Assembly (NCBI GenBank): GCA_016721425.1
Contig: JADKID010000043.1
Span: 124,001-188,000 of the forward strand
DNA length: 64,000 nt
Source of the DNA: Bryobacterales bacterium
GTDB lineage: Bacteria; Acidobacteriota; Terriglobia; Bryobacterales; Bryobacteraceae
Reading direction: 5' to 3'
The notes under the pieces were generated by a model, which saw only the letters and a program-made list of their open reading frames with translations, was not told the origin of the DNA and did not search any database. Below, one piece after another: positions 32,641 through 41,511 of the stretch (positions are counted from its first letter, which is position 1; the number at the start of each line of letters is the position of its first letter). The position numbers were made by a program, and so were the translations under genes.

Positions 32641-35600
32641 TCAGCGTCCGGTGGAGACGCGCGGCGCCGTGAGCAGGCCGTAGTCGATGAAGTCGTAGGC
32701 GGCGCCGGCCGGCTGGTGGTCCGGGAAGTCGGCCCAAGCGGCGGGCCAGGCTCTCATGCGCGGCTTGGTGGGGTTGTGGAAGGGGCCCATGACGTTGCGG
32801 GGCGTGGAGACGACCTCCACCGCGAGATCGTGGGCGCCCGGCGTGACGGCGAATTGGGCGGAGTAGGGCGGCCAGCCGAGCAGCGCCACCTGTTTGCCGT
32901 CGCAGAGGATGCGGGCCACGGAGCCGTTCCATTCCTGGAGGTCGAGCTTGAGTGTGGTGTCGCCGGCGGGGATCTCGATTCGGCGTGTGTAGGTCATGGA
33001 GCCGGCGAAGAAGGGCCAGCCCTGGCGGGTCCAGGAGCCGGGCTGCAACGGCGTGGCGGGGGCGATGCGGAAGCCGGCGCCGGGGGCCGCCACAACGGAT
33101 TCGCCGCTGAGGATGTAGATGTTCTCCAGTTCCATGTGAACGTCGAACGGCGCGGCGATGATCTGCACGACGTTCTTGCCGGTGTGGGCGAGGGGGGCGA
33201 TGGAGACGCGCTTGAGGTGCGGGTCCAGCCAGTCCTGGGCGGCCGTGAAGCTGACTGGCTTGCCGTTGACCGTGATGCGGTAGAGTTCGGGCAGCTCGAC
33301 GGCGAGGTCGAGCGTTCGCGGGACGGAGGGCGTATCGAGCTGGAACTGGAAAGTGGCGGTGAAGCCGGAGTCTTTGGCGAAGTGGTTGCGATCGAGCACG
33401 GCGCGCTTGAACTGGACAGCGTTGTCCCAAGCCGGGCGCTCGAAGCCGTGGCGTTGCCAGATGAGCCAGTTGGCGCGCCAGGTGTTGACGTTGTCGAAGC
33501 GCTCGTTGCCGATCTGGAGGTCACAGTAATCGAGCACGAGCGGGTTGCCGGCGGCGGGGACCTTGACGCTCCATGCCGCCGGGGGGAGTGGCGTCCAGGC
33601 GACGGTGGCGGGCTTGGCGGGGGCGGCGGCGCGGGTCTTGGCGATGAGCAGGAGCGATCCGGCGGGAGCGATATCTACCGGAAATCGTAGGCGGCCGTTG
33701 CCGGCGTCGGAATAGACGGCGGGCGTGATCTTGCCGGTCTCGGTATTCCACACTTCGAGGGAGCCGGCGGGGATGACGGCCTCGGTGCGGATGGGGGCGA
33801 GGGTGGTATTGGTGAGTAAAAGCACACGATCGCCTGAGGCGAGGAAGCGCTCGGAGAAGCCGGCTGCGGCGTCGATCTCGATGCGGCGGGGCAGGCGCCG
33901 GTTGAGCTCGGCGAGCAGTCCGTCATTGCTGGAGACATCGTGCCACTGGGGGGCGTAGCGCTGGCGCAATTGGCCGGCCGCGAAGCTGGGACGGCCGTCG
34001 ACGAAGGTGGGCGGCGGAGAGAGAGAGAGGATGTGGCCGCCGTCGGCCAGCCATTTCTCGAGCAGCGGCAGAGTCTGATGGCGCAGGTTGGCGAGATCGG
34101 GCGGGAGGACGAGTATTTCGTAGGCCGCCTTGGCGATGTGGAGTTTGTGGTCCTTCACGGCGCCGAACCACTCGGCCATGTATTCGTCGCCGAGATCGTA
34201 ATCCACCTGATGCTCGGAGAGGAACTGATTCAGCTCGGCGTTATTGGCACGCATGGAGTTGAGCTCAGGGGTGGCGCCGCCGCGGCGGGCGAGCAGGAAT
34301 CCGCTGGTAGTCTGCTGGAGGAGCAGCACCCGATTGTGAGGCGTGGAGAGACTGTTCAGGTACGACACGCGGGCCAGGTGATCGGCGTGGAGGCGGTAGT
34401 AGGGCCACCAGGCGGAGACGTCGCTGAAGCTCTGGGGGTGATCCCGTTTGCGCGCGCCGCGAATGGTGGTGAACGAGAGGTGCTGGTTCATGAAGTTGAC
34501 GCCGTTGACCATGAGCCAATCGCCGAAGCGCTTGTAGTGTTCAAAGGTGGAGTCCCAGCCGGCGACGCCGTAGGCCTCGCAGAAGGCGCGGCGGCCGAGT
34601 TGATGCGACACGCTGGCTACCTGCTTTATGGTGAAGAGCATGTGGGCGTCTTTGCCCTGGAGCCGGAGATTGGTGCCCTCCAGCATGTCGATGCCGGGGA
34701 CGTGCTCATAGGCGTAGAGCGAGGCGTCGGCGGGCGTGATCCAGGGATTGGGCCACTCGTGCTCCATCCAGTGGCCGGTGAACTGGAGATTGTTCTTGTC
34801 GTTCCACTCGAACATGGGCCGCATGAAGTTCTCTTTCCAGAGATCGTGGAGAGTCTGCCAGTAATCGAAGCGGACCTTGCGGAAATCGCCGGTGTCCCAG
34901 AAGAGCGACGGGATCTGATCGGCGAGGTCGTAGCCGTTGCGTTTGCGGAACTCGGAGAGCGTGTTGAAGCTGAGGGGTAGAGAGAGGCGGGCAGAGTCAT
35001 AGGAACCGGCGGTGGCGAGGAGCGGCTCGTCAGTGAAGGCCCACTTGATGGTCTTGCCGAACTCGGCGCCGAACTCGCGCTTGTAGGCCTCGTAGGTGGT
35101 CTGGAGGAAGATGGGCGTGGTGCGGGGATTGGTGAGATCGACGTAGGGGAACTCGCCGTTCCAGGGGTTGCCGGAGGCGCGGCGGAGGCGGAAGGACGTG
35201 ACGGTTTCGCCAGGCTTGACGTCGTTGGGCGTGGTGACGCGGCGGGCGCCGGTGAAGTTGCCCTGGGCGTCTTTGGTCATGGCGAAGAAGGCGACGATGA
35301 GCGGGTTGGGTGAGACGGATCTCGGCGAGACGTCGAGCTCGGCGGTGACGAACTGCGAGGCGGTATCTGGCGCGAGGGAGGGGACGTGGCCGCCGGCGAA
35401 GCCGGAGGGATAGGAGTTCTCGTCGTAGATGTTGACGAGGAGGCCCTGCTGCTTGCCGAGGGTGAGGGCTTGGCGCCAGAGTTGGAACCACTCCTTGCCG
35501 AGGTACTCGGTGATGAGGCCGGGACGGGGATGGACGAACGCTCCGCCCATGCCCTGTTGCTTGTACTGGGCGAGCATCTGCGCCATGCGTTTGGGCTCCA

Positions 35601-35784
35601 TCTCATCGTTCCAGACCCAGAGCGGCATGGAGCGGTACTCGGCCGGCGGATCCATGAAGTGGCCGCGGAGCTCGTCGAGGGTGGCCGGGGGGCGGGCCGG
35701 CAGAGCCTTGGGATTGAGGCGTAGATCGCGGTCCTGGGCGGCGGCGGACAGGGTCAGAAGAGAGAGAAGCAGGATAGAACGCAT
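32641..35784 (-). CDS. GH106-like glycoside hydrolase (alpha-L-rhamnosidase type)
   Basis: About 1047 residues with a signal peptide (ILLLSLLTLSAAAQ). The N-terminal catalytic region has the patterns of GH106-like rhamnosidases: PLWVWNDEM, YKQQGMGGAFVHPRPGL, IYDENSYPSGFAGG, and further FTDEPLL and EAYGVAGWDSTFEHYK, followed by Gly/Ala-rich beta domains to the C-terminus. Expected activity: releasing terminal rhamnose from pectic side chains (rhamnogalacturonan). The ATG at 35784 is preferred over an upstream ATG because GAGG lies ~6 nt before it and the signal peptide starts there. It is divergent from a GH43-like gene 53 bp away. Confidence 0.85.
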   Translation of the reverse strand: MRSILLLSLLTLSAAAQDRDLRLNPKALPARPPATLDELRGHFMDPPAEYRSMPLWVWNDEMEPKRMAQMLAQYKQQGMGGAFVHPRPGLITEYLGKEWFQLWRQALTLGKQQGLLVNIYDENSYPSGFAGGHVPSLAPDTASQFVTAELDVSPRSVSPNPLIVAFFAMTKDAQGNFTGARRVTTPNDVKPGETVTSFRLRRASGNPWNGEFPYVDLTNPRTTPIFLQTTYEAYKREFGAEFGKTIKWAFTDEPLLATAGSYDSARLSLPLSFNTLSEFRKRNGYDLADQIPSLFWDTGDFRKVRFDYWQTLHDLWKENFMRPMFEWNDKNNLQFTGHWMEHEWPNPWITPADASLYAYEHVPGIDMLEGTNLRLQGKDAHMLFTIKQVASVSHQLGRRAFCEAYGVAGWDSTFEHYKRFGDWLMVNGVNFMNQHLSFTTIRGARKRDHPQSFSDVSAWWPYYRLHADHLARVSYLNSLSTPHNRVLLLQQTTSGFLLARRGGATPELNSMRANNAELNQFLSEHQVDYDLGDEYMAEWFGAVKDHKLHIAKAAYEILVLPPDLANLRHQTLPLLEKWLADGGHILSLSPPPTFVDGRPSFAAGQLRQRYAPQWHDVSSNDGLLAELNRRLPRRIEIDAAAGFSERFLASGDRVLLLTNTTLAPIRTEAVIPAGSLEVWNTETGKITPAVYSDAGNGRLRFPVDIAPAGSLLLIAKTRAAAPAKPATVAWTPLPPAAWSVKVPAAGNPLVLDYCDLQIGNERFDNVNTWRANWLIWQRHGFERPAWDNAVQFKRAVLDRNHFAKDSGFTATFQFQLDTPSVPRTLDLAVELPELYRITVNGKPVSFTAAQDWLDPHLKRVSIAPLAHTGKNVVQIIAAPFDVHMELENIYILSGESVVAAPGAGFRIAPATPLQPGSWTRQGWPFFAGSMTYTRRIEIPAGDTTLKLDLQEWNGSVARILCDGKQVALLGWPPYSAQFAVTPGAHDLAVEVVSTPRNVMGPFHNPTKPRMRAWPAAWADFPDHQPAGAAYDFIDYGLLTAPRVSTGR

Positions 35785-35807
35785 GGTTACCTCGCGCGTT
35801 TTAGAGC

Positions 35808-35825
35808 CTATCAAATCCGCGATAG
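35808..35825. promoter_or_regulatory. Inverted repeat between divergent glycosidase genes
   Basis: CTATC and GATAG (35808-35812 and 35821-35825) form 5-bp arms around an 8-bp centre in the 53-bp gap between the GH106-like and GH43-like genes. Such a site could coordinate both, but 5-bp arms are weak evidence. Confidence 0.2.
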
Positions 35826-35837
35826 AGTGAGAAGGAA

Positions 35838-36863
35838 ATGAAGACCCTAATCTCTTTCATGATCGCCTTGTCGGTGTGGGCGCAGGGCCCGCGGCGGGAG
35901 TTCACTCCGGGCGAGGTGTGGCTGGATACGGCGGGCCAGCCGATCCAGGCGCACTCGGCCGGAATCCTGCTGCACCGGGGCGTCTACTACTGGTATGGCG
36001 AGGACAAGACGCTGGGCAATTTCAACCGCACGGGCATCTCCGTGTACTCGTCGAAAGACCTGTACAACTGGAAGCGCGAGGGCGTGGCGCTGCCCAAGGA
36101 CAGCGTGCCCGCGCAGTTTCGGGAGACGGGTGTCTGCGAGCGGGCGAAGGTGCTGTACAACGCGCGCACGAAGAAGTTTGTGATGTGGATGCATCTCGAC
36201 GACAAGCCCTATGCGGTGGCGAGCGCCGGGGTGGCGGTGGCGGACCAGGCGACCGGGCCGTTCCGGTTTGTGGGCTACTCGCGGCCTGTGAGGTTCGACT
36301 TCGGCTACCCGGAGAAAGACCGTACGAATCAGCGCGAACTGGGCAACACGTACCGGGACATGAACTTGTTTCTGGATACCGATGGCAAGGCGTATGCGTT
36401 CTATGCAAGCGAGGACAACTGGACGATGTATATCGTGCGGCTGAACGCGGAGTTCACCGGGCCGGAGATGCCTCAGGTGGAGGGCAAGACGTGGGCGCGG
36501 ATTCTGGTGAAGCAGATGCGGGAGGCACCAGCGCCGTTCAAACACAATGGCAAGTATTTTCTAATCACCTCGGGCTGCACGGGTTGGAAGCCGAACCGGG
36601 CGGGGTATGCGGTGGCGACCAATATTCTGGGGCCGTGGACGGAGAAGGGCGATCCCAGCGTGGGTGCGGAGGCGGAGACGACGTTCCGCTCGCAGAGCAC
36701 GTTTGTGCTGCCGATGCCGGGCAGGCCCGGGAAGTTCATCTTCCTGGCTGATCGGTGGAACGAGAAACAGTTGGAAGACTCGCGCTATGTGTGGCTTCCC
36801 TTTGAGGTGGGTCCTGGCGATACCATCGAATTGAAATGGGTGGACCGCTGGCAGTTGCCTTAG
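35838..36863 (+). CDS. GH43-like five-bladed beta-propeller glycoside hydrolase
   Basis: 341 residues with a signal peptide (LISFMIALSVWAQ). Propeller-type motifs of GH43 enzymes: AHSAGILLHRGVYYWYGEDK, ISVYSSKDLYNWKREG, CERAKVLYNARTKKFVMWMH, DMNLFLDTDGKAYAFYAS and the late GTTG/TSGCTGWKPN and FLADRW segments. The GH43 subfamilies with YYWYGE are often beta-1,3-galactanases or related galactan-degrading enzymes. It is divergent from the GH106-like gene. The following TPR gene starts inside its end with a 28-bp overlap in another frame. Confidence 0.82.
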   Translation: MKTLISFMIALSVWAQGPRREFTPGEVWLDTAGQPIQAHSAGILLHRGVYYWYGEDKTLGNFNRTGISVYSSKDLYNWKREGVALPKDSVPAQFRETGVCERAKVLYNARTKKFVMWMHLDDKPYAVASAGVAVADQATGPFRFVGYSRPVRFDFGYPEKDRTNQRELGNTYRDMNLFLDTDGKAYAFYASEDNWTMYIVRLNAEFTGPEMPQVEGKTWARILVKQMREAPAPFKHNGKYFLITSGCTGWKPNRAGYAVATNILGPWTEKGDPSVGAEAETTFRSQSTFVLPMPGRPGKFIFLADRWNEKQLEDSRYVWLPFEVGPGDTIELKWVDRWQLP

Positions 36864-37780
36864 CGTTCCTTTGGGCCGGCGCGCCGGAGACGGCGTATGC
36901 GGTGCGGGGACAACTTGTGCCGGCATGTGCGGCGAGCGTCTCGCTGCACGGGGCGACCTCTCCGTTTCAAGCCGCGGTGCTGGCGGGCGCCGATGGGCGG
37001 TTTCAGTTCAAGAAGATCGCCGCCGGGGTCTACACGCTGGCGGTGTTTGTGCCGGGGCGCGGGGAGACTCGAAAGACGATCGACGTGGGACCATCGACGG
37101 CGGGCAAGCGCGGCCGGGTAGAACTGGTGATCCGTCTGGACGAGGCGAAGATGGCGCCGGACCGCACGGGCGTGGTCTCCGTGAAGGAGCTTTCGATTCC
37201 AGATCGCGCGAGAGAAGAGTATCGCAATGCGGGCAGGAAGCTGGGGCAGCGCGACATTGCGGGGGCGATTGCGAGCCTGAACCGAGCAGTGGAGCTCGCG
37301 CCGCAGTTTTCCGCCGCCTGGAATCATCTGGGCACCATCGCGTATCAGACGCAGCGGTATGCGGATGCGGAGCGGTATTTCCGTAAGGCGCTGGAGGTGG
37401 ATGGCAGCGCCTACGAGCCCCTGGTGAATCTAGGTGGTGTGCTGGTGACGGTGGGCCGCTACGACGAGGCATGGAACTACAACCTGCACGCTGTGCTGTA
37501 CCGGCCGAACGATGCACTGGCGCAATCGCAGATGGGGATGACCTATTTCGGCCTGGGCAAGCTGGAACTGGCGGAGGGCTATCTGTTGGAGGCGCGGAAG
37601 CTGGATGGGGGGCACTTCTCGCATCCGCAATTGCTGCTGGCCGAGATCTACATCCGGCAGAAGCGCTCCGCGGCGGCTGCGGATCAACTGGAAGAGTTTC
37701 TGCGGTACCATCCCGATTGGCCGCAGGCGGCGGAGATGCGCCGCGGAATCTCGAAACTGAGAGGAAGCCGCGGCACTTGA
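36836..37780 (+). CDS. Secreted carboxypeptidase-regulatory-like + TPR protein
   Basis: 314 residues. A signal peptide-like start (LAVALAFLWAGAPETAYA) leads into an N-terminal carboxypeptidase-regulatory-like beta domain (~25-105, ADGRFQFKKIAAGVYTLAVFVPGRGE), then about five TPR units (RKLGQRDIAGAIASLNRAVELAPQ, AAWNHLGTIAYQTQRYADAERYFRKAL, and so on to ~300). A protein-interaction role at the envelope is likely. It overlaps the GH43-like gene by 28 bp and its stop is directly followed by the ATG of the FadR-type regulator. Confidence 0.85.
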   Translation: MGGPLAVALAFLWAGAPETAYAVRGQLVPACAASVSLHGATSPFQAAVLAGADGRFQFKKIAAGVYTLAVFVPGRGETRKTIDVGPSTAGKRGRVELVIRLDEAKMAPDRTGVVSVKELSIPDRAREEYRNAGRKLGQRDIAGAIASLNRAVELAPQFSAAWNHLGTIAYQTQRYADAERYFRKALEVDGSAYEPLVNLGGVLVTVGRYDEAWNYNLHAVLYRPNDALAQSQMGMTYFGLGKLELAEGYLLEARKLDGGHFSHPQLLLAEIYIRQKRSAAAADQLEEFLRYHPDWPQAAEMRRGISKLRGSRGT

Positions 37781-38470
37781 ATGAGACTGAGCGAGAAGAC
37801 CGTCGACGCGATTGAAAAGATGATCTTCGCCGAGTTTCCGAACGCGGGCCTGCTGCTGCCGCCGGAACTGGAACTGGCGACGCGCTTTGGCGTGAGCCGC
37901 ATTGTGATCCGCGAGGCGATGAAGATCCTGGAGGACCGCGGGTTGGTGGAGGTGCGTGCGGGGCGCGGGACGCACACGACGGGGCCGACGACGGACCGCG
38001 TGAAGAAGTCGCTGCTGCGTCTGTTCCGGGATCAGCCGGCTCCGACACTGCTGGAGATGGAGCAGTTGCTGGAAATGCGCGAGACTCTGGAGGTGGAGGC
38101 GGCGGCGCTGGCCTCGCGGCGCGCGACTCCGGAAGATATTGCGGAGATGGAAGAGGCGCTGGCGCAGATGGAAGCTCACGTGGGGAGCGAGCGGATCGCG
38201 GAATGGGATCTGCGGTTTCACGTGCTGGTGGCCAAGGCTTCGCACAACCCGTATTTCGAGATGGTGCTGGAGCCGCTGATCCGCGTGATGCTGCGGCAGA
38301 TTGAGCTGACGGATTCCTATGAGCCTGGCATTGCGCTACATCGTGCGATCGCACGGGCCATTGCGCGGCACAATGAACCGGCGGCGCGGCGGGCAGTGCG
38401 GGTGTTGACTCATGCCACGCACCGCGATGTGCAAAAAGCACTGGCAATCCTGGCGCAAGCAAACGTATGA
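37781..38470 (+). CDS. GntR-family transcriptional regulator (FadR/FCD subfamily)
   Basis: 229 residues: an N-terminal winged helix of the GntR type (GLLLPPELELATRFGVSRIVIREAMKILEDRGLVEVRAGRGT) and a C-terminal FCD helical effector domain (LLEMRETLEVEAAALA, DLRFHVLVAKASHNPYF, HRAIARAIARHNEPAARRA) with His/Asp metal- or ligand-binding residues. FCD regulators usually sense small carboxylates. It is immediately downstream of the TPR gene and 28 bp before the SDR gene, so it is probably the local regulator of the SDR-aminotransferase-transporter genes. Confidence 0.95.
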   Translation: MRLSEKTVDAIEKMIFAEFPNAGLLLPPELELATRFGVSRIVIREAMKILEDRGLVEVRAGRGTHTTGPTTDRVKKSLLRLFRDQPAPTLLEMEQLLEMRETLEVEAAALASRRATPEDIAEMEEALAQMEAHVGSERIAEWDLRFHVLVAKASHNPYFEMVLEPLIRVMLRQIELTDSYEPGIALHRAIARAIARHNEPAARRAVRVLTHATHRDVQKALAILAQANV

Positions 38471-38498
38471 TGTTTAAGCCGAAAGGGGCGGGGACCAC

Positions 38499-39263
38499 AT
38501 GAGACTCAAAGACAAGATCGCCGTCATCACCGGGGCGGGCGCCGGCATTGGACGGGCGTGTGCGGTGGAGTTTGCCAAAGAGGGCGCCATCGTGATTGCC
38601 GCCGATATCAACTCGCAAGGGGCGTTTGAGACGTCGAAGTTGGGGGCGGGGATCACGCCGGTCAAGGTGGACGTGGCGGACGGCGCTTCGGTGGCGATGC
38701 TGGCGGAGTTTGTGGTCTCGAAGTACGGGCCGGTGGATATCCTGGTCAACAACGCGGCGATCCAGGTGAGCAAATCCGTAGAGGAGACGACGGACGAGGA
38801 GTGGGCGCGGCAGTTGGCGGTGAATGTGGGCGGCGTGTTCCTGTGCACGAAGCACTTTCTACCGCAGTTGAAGAAGACGCGCGGGGCGATAGTGAACATG
38901 TCGTCTGTGAACGCGTTTTTCGTGGAACCCTACTGCGCGGGCTACTGTGCGACGAAGGCGGCAATCCTGGCATTTACGAAGGCGGTGGCGATTGACCACG
39001 GGCGCGACGGGGTGCGCTGCAACTGCATCTGTCCCGGGTATATCGATGCCGGGCTGGCGGAGGCATATTTCCTGTCGCAGCCGAATCCGGACGCGGCGCG
39101 GCAGGCAGCGGGTGGGCTGCACGCGCTGGGGCGCGTGGGGCGACCGGAAGAGGTGGCGCGGGCGGCGGTGTTCCTGGCGAGCAGCGATTCCAGCTTTACG
39201 ACGGGCTCGGCGATGGTGGTGGACGGCGGCTTCGGCTCGGGATTGCCGGTGGGAGGGCGGTAG
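38499..39263 (+). CDS. Short-chain dehydrogenase/reductase (SDR)
   Basis: 254 residues of the classical SDR family: NAD(P)-binding VITGAGAGIGRAC, the NNAAIQ motif, catalytic Ser in VNMSSVNAF, and Tyr-x3-Lys in GYCATKAA, then CICPGYIDAGLA and a C-terminal ending of the VDGGFGSG type. It oxidises or reduces a hydroxyl/keto group, probably a sugar or hydroxy acid. It is followed, with one-base overlap, by an aminotransferase, so its keto product may be aminated next. Not assigned to a specific substrate. Confidence 0.95.
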   Translation: MRLKDKIAVITGAGAGIGRACAVEFAKEGAIVIAADINSQGAFETSKLGAGITPVKVDVADGASVAMLAEFVVSKYGPVDILVNNAAIQVSKSVEETTDEEWARQLAVNVGGVFLCTKHFLPQLKKTRGAIVNMSSVNAFFVEPYCAGYCATKAAILAFTKAVAIDHGRDGVRCNCICPGYIDAGLAEAYFLSQPNPDAARQAAGGLHALGRVGRPEEVARAAVFLASSDSSFTTGSAMVVDGGFGSGLPVGGR

Positions 39264-40579
39264 TGGAGATCACGGATCGGGAGCGGGCGCTGCTGGGGCG
39301 CACGTTTCTCGATTTTCAGGCCACCGAGGATTTTCTGGAGTGTCCGGTGATTCTGGAGCGGGCGCAGGGCGTGTGCTACTGGGACCGGGACGGGAAGCGG
39401 TATCTGGACGCCATTGGCGGCATCTTCGTGGCGAGCCTGGGGCACGGGCATCCGCGTGTGATGGCGGCGATGCGGGCGCAGATGGAGCGCATGACGTTTG
39501 CGCCGCCGCTACATTCGATCTCGGACGTGACGTTGGATTTCGTGGAACGGCTGGGGCAGGTGGCGCCGGCGGGCCTCGGGTATGTGAAGCCGTTCAGCGG
39601 CGGGTCTGAGGCGGTGGAGTCGTCGTTGAAGTTCGCGCGGCAGTATTTCAAGCAGACCGGGCGGCCGCACAAATACAAGGTGATCAGCCGGTATCTGGCG
39701 TATCACGGTGCGACCTTCGGGGGGATGGCGGCGAGCGGGAACGGTCCGCGGAAGACGAAGTTTGAGCCGCAGATGAGCGGGTTTCTGAAGGTCTTCACGC
39801 CGAACCACTACCGGGACCGTTTTGCGACGTGGGATGAGGCGAACCGCTTTGCGGCGCAGACGGTGGAGGACGTGATTCTCCACGAGGATCCGGAGACGGT
39901 GGCGGCGGTGATCGTGGAGCCGGTGGGCAACACGGGCGGGATCATCACGCCGACGGTGGAGTATTTCCGGATGCTGCGGGAGATCTGCACGCGGTACGAC
40001 GTGTTGCTGATCTTCGATGAAGTGATCACGGGATTCGGCAAGACGGGCGCGATGTTTGCGGCGCAGACGCTGGGCGTGACGCCGGACATCATCTGTGCGG
40101 GTAAGGGCATTGCGAGCGGCGCGATGCCGCTGGGGGCGATGATTGCGCGGACGGACATGGCCGAGGCGTTTGCCGGGGGTGGCGGGCGGAACTTCGCGCA
40201 CGGGCACACGTTTGCGGGGCATCCGCTGGCTTGCGCGGCGGGGCTGGCCGTGGTGAACGAGATTGTCGAACAGGGCCTGTGCGCGCGGGCGGTGGAGATC
40301 GGTGAACTACTACGCGGCCGGTTGCGGGCGTTGGCGCGATTTGGAATTGTCCGCGAGATTCGCGGGCGGGGCCTGCTGCTGGGCGTGGAGTTTTGCGCGC
40401 CGTACCAGGAACTAGGCAAGGCGATGAAGCGCGCGGCGCTGGAAAACGGGCTGATCCTGCGCGTGGATCCGGGCTGGTTTGCGGTGGCGCCGCCGTTGAT
40501 CACGACGGATGAGCAGTTGCACGAGATGTGCGATCTGATCGAGAAAAGCGTGCAGGACGCACTGACGAGGACGGCTTGA
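39263..40579 (+). CDS. Class III PLP-dependent aminotransferase
   Basis: 438 residues of the omega-amino acid:pyruvate / beta-alanine-type aminotransferase family (fold type I). Motifs: YWDRDGKRYLDAIGG, KPFSGGSEAVESSLKFARQYF for phosphate binding, LLIFDEVITGFGKTG with PLP-contacting Asp, and the internal aldimine lysine in ICAGKGIASGAMPLGA. The GTG start overlaps the SDR stop by one base. The amino donor and acceptor are unknown; coupling to the SDR suggests amination of the ketone it forms. The EamA gene starts inside its 3' end. Confidence 0.94.
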   Translation: MEITDRERALLGRTFLDFQATEDFLECPVILERAQGVCYWDRDGKRYLDAIGGIFVASLGHGHPRVMAAMRAQMERMTFAPPLHSISDVTLDFVERLGQVAPAGLGYVKPFSGGSEAVESSLKFARQYFKQTGRPHKYKVISRYLAYHGATFGGMAASGNGPRKTKFEPQMSGFLKVFTPNHYRDRFATWDEANRFAAQTVEDVILHEDPETVAAVIVEPVGNTGGIITPTVEYFRMLREICTRYDVLLIFDEVITGFGKTGAMFAAQTLGVTPDIICAGKGIASGAMPLGAMIARTDMAEAFAGGGGRNFAHGHTFAGHPLACAAGLAVVNEIVEQGLCARAVEIGELLRGRLRALARFGIVREIRGRGLLLGVEFCAPYQELGKAMKRAALENGLILRVDPGWFAVAPPLITTDEQLHEMCDLIEKSVQDALTRTA

Positions 40580-41490
40580 CGGCGAGCGGGCGGCGTTGGG
40601 CGGACTGGGGTCTGCTGCTGATCTGCAACTTTATCTGGGGCAGCCAGTTTGTGCTGGTGAAAGTGGTGCAGGATCAGATGGGACCGCTGTTTGCGACGCT
40701 GCTGCCGATGGCGATGGCGACAGTGCTGCTGGAGTTTCTGACGCCCAGGCTGCGGCCGGGCCAACTGCGGCGGGCGGACGTGTGGGGCTTCTTCGCCTTG
40801 GGCGTGCTGGGCCAGGTGTTCGCCCAGGTCTTCATCACGTGGGGCGTGCGGCTGTCGCTGGCGTCGAACGCGGCGCTGCTGAGCCTGGCGCTGCCGGTGC
40901 TGACGTCGCTGATGGCGTTTCTGATCCTGCGCGAGCACATGTCGCGGGTGCGGTGGATCAGCCTGGCGCTGGCGATCCTGGGGTCGCTGGTGTGCTCGGG
41001 GATTGACTGGAGCGGGCTGGGCATGGGCGACTCGCGATATCTGTGGGGCAACCTGATGATCCTGCTGAGCGTATCGGGCTCGGCGTTCTACAACGTCTAT
41101 TCGAAGCGGTTGCTGGAGCGGTACGACCCGTTGCAGGTGCTGCTGTACAGCTACTACGCGGTGCTGCTGGTGCTGGCTCCGCTGACGTTCCGGATGGAGC
41201 CGGAATCGTTCCGGGCGGTGCCGGTGTATTCGTGGCAGGTGTGGGGGGCGTTGGGCGCGCTGGCCGTACTGCAATACGGGCTTTCGATGGTGCTGTTTTT
41301 GCGCGTATTGACGAGGCTGGACGCGACGCAGGCGGCGGTATCGAACTATCTGATTCCGTTCTTTGGGCTGGCGCTGGCGGGGGTGGTGCTGGGGGAGAAT
41401 GTGCCGCTGATTGCGTGGATTGGCGGGGCAGTGGTGCTGGCGAGCACGGCGCTGGTGACGGTGGCGGATTCGCGGGAAAGCCGGGAGTAA
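40576..41490 (+). CDS. EamA/DMT-superfamily transporter
   Basis: About 304 residues with ten membrane helices in two EamA halves (GLLLICNFIWGSQFVLVKVV at the start; LMILLSVSGSAFYNVYSKRLLERYD opening the second half). DMT exporters or importers move amines, amino acids or sugars. The TTG at 40576 overlaps the aminotransferase stop and has GAGG 5 nt upstream, so it is preferred; an in-frame ATG at 40528 lies inside the aminotransferase. Likely exports or imports the product or substrate of the SDR-aminotransferase pair. Confidence 0.88.
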   Translation: MTASGRRWADWGLLLICNFIWGSQFVLVKVVQDQMGPLFATLLPMAMATVLLEFLTPRLRPGQLRRADVWGFFALGVLGQVFAQVFITWGVRLSLASNAALLSLALPVLTSLMAFLILREHMSRVRWISLALAILGSLVCSGIDWSGLGMGDSRYLWGNLMILLSVSGSAFYNVYSKRLLERYDPLQVLLYSYYAVLLVLAPLTFRMEPESFRAVPVYSWQVWGALGALAVLQYGLSMVLFLRVLTRLDATQAAVSNYLIPFFGLALAGVVLGENVPLIAWIGGAVVLASTALVTVADSRESRE

Positions 41491-41511
41491 AATCGAGGGA
41501 GAAAGGTCGCA

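Noticed and set aside
31534..33690. A 718-codon open frame on the plus strand opposite the DUF1080 and rhamnosidase genes
   Set aside because: It is fully antisense to two strongly supported genes and its composition is the usual byproduct of GC-rich third positions; no conserved motifs are visible.
39808..41274. Minus-strand frame of ~488 codons across the aminotransferase and EamA genes
   Set aside because: Antisense to two genes with intact motifs; Arg/His/Gln-rich shadow protein with no domains.
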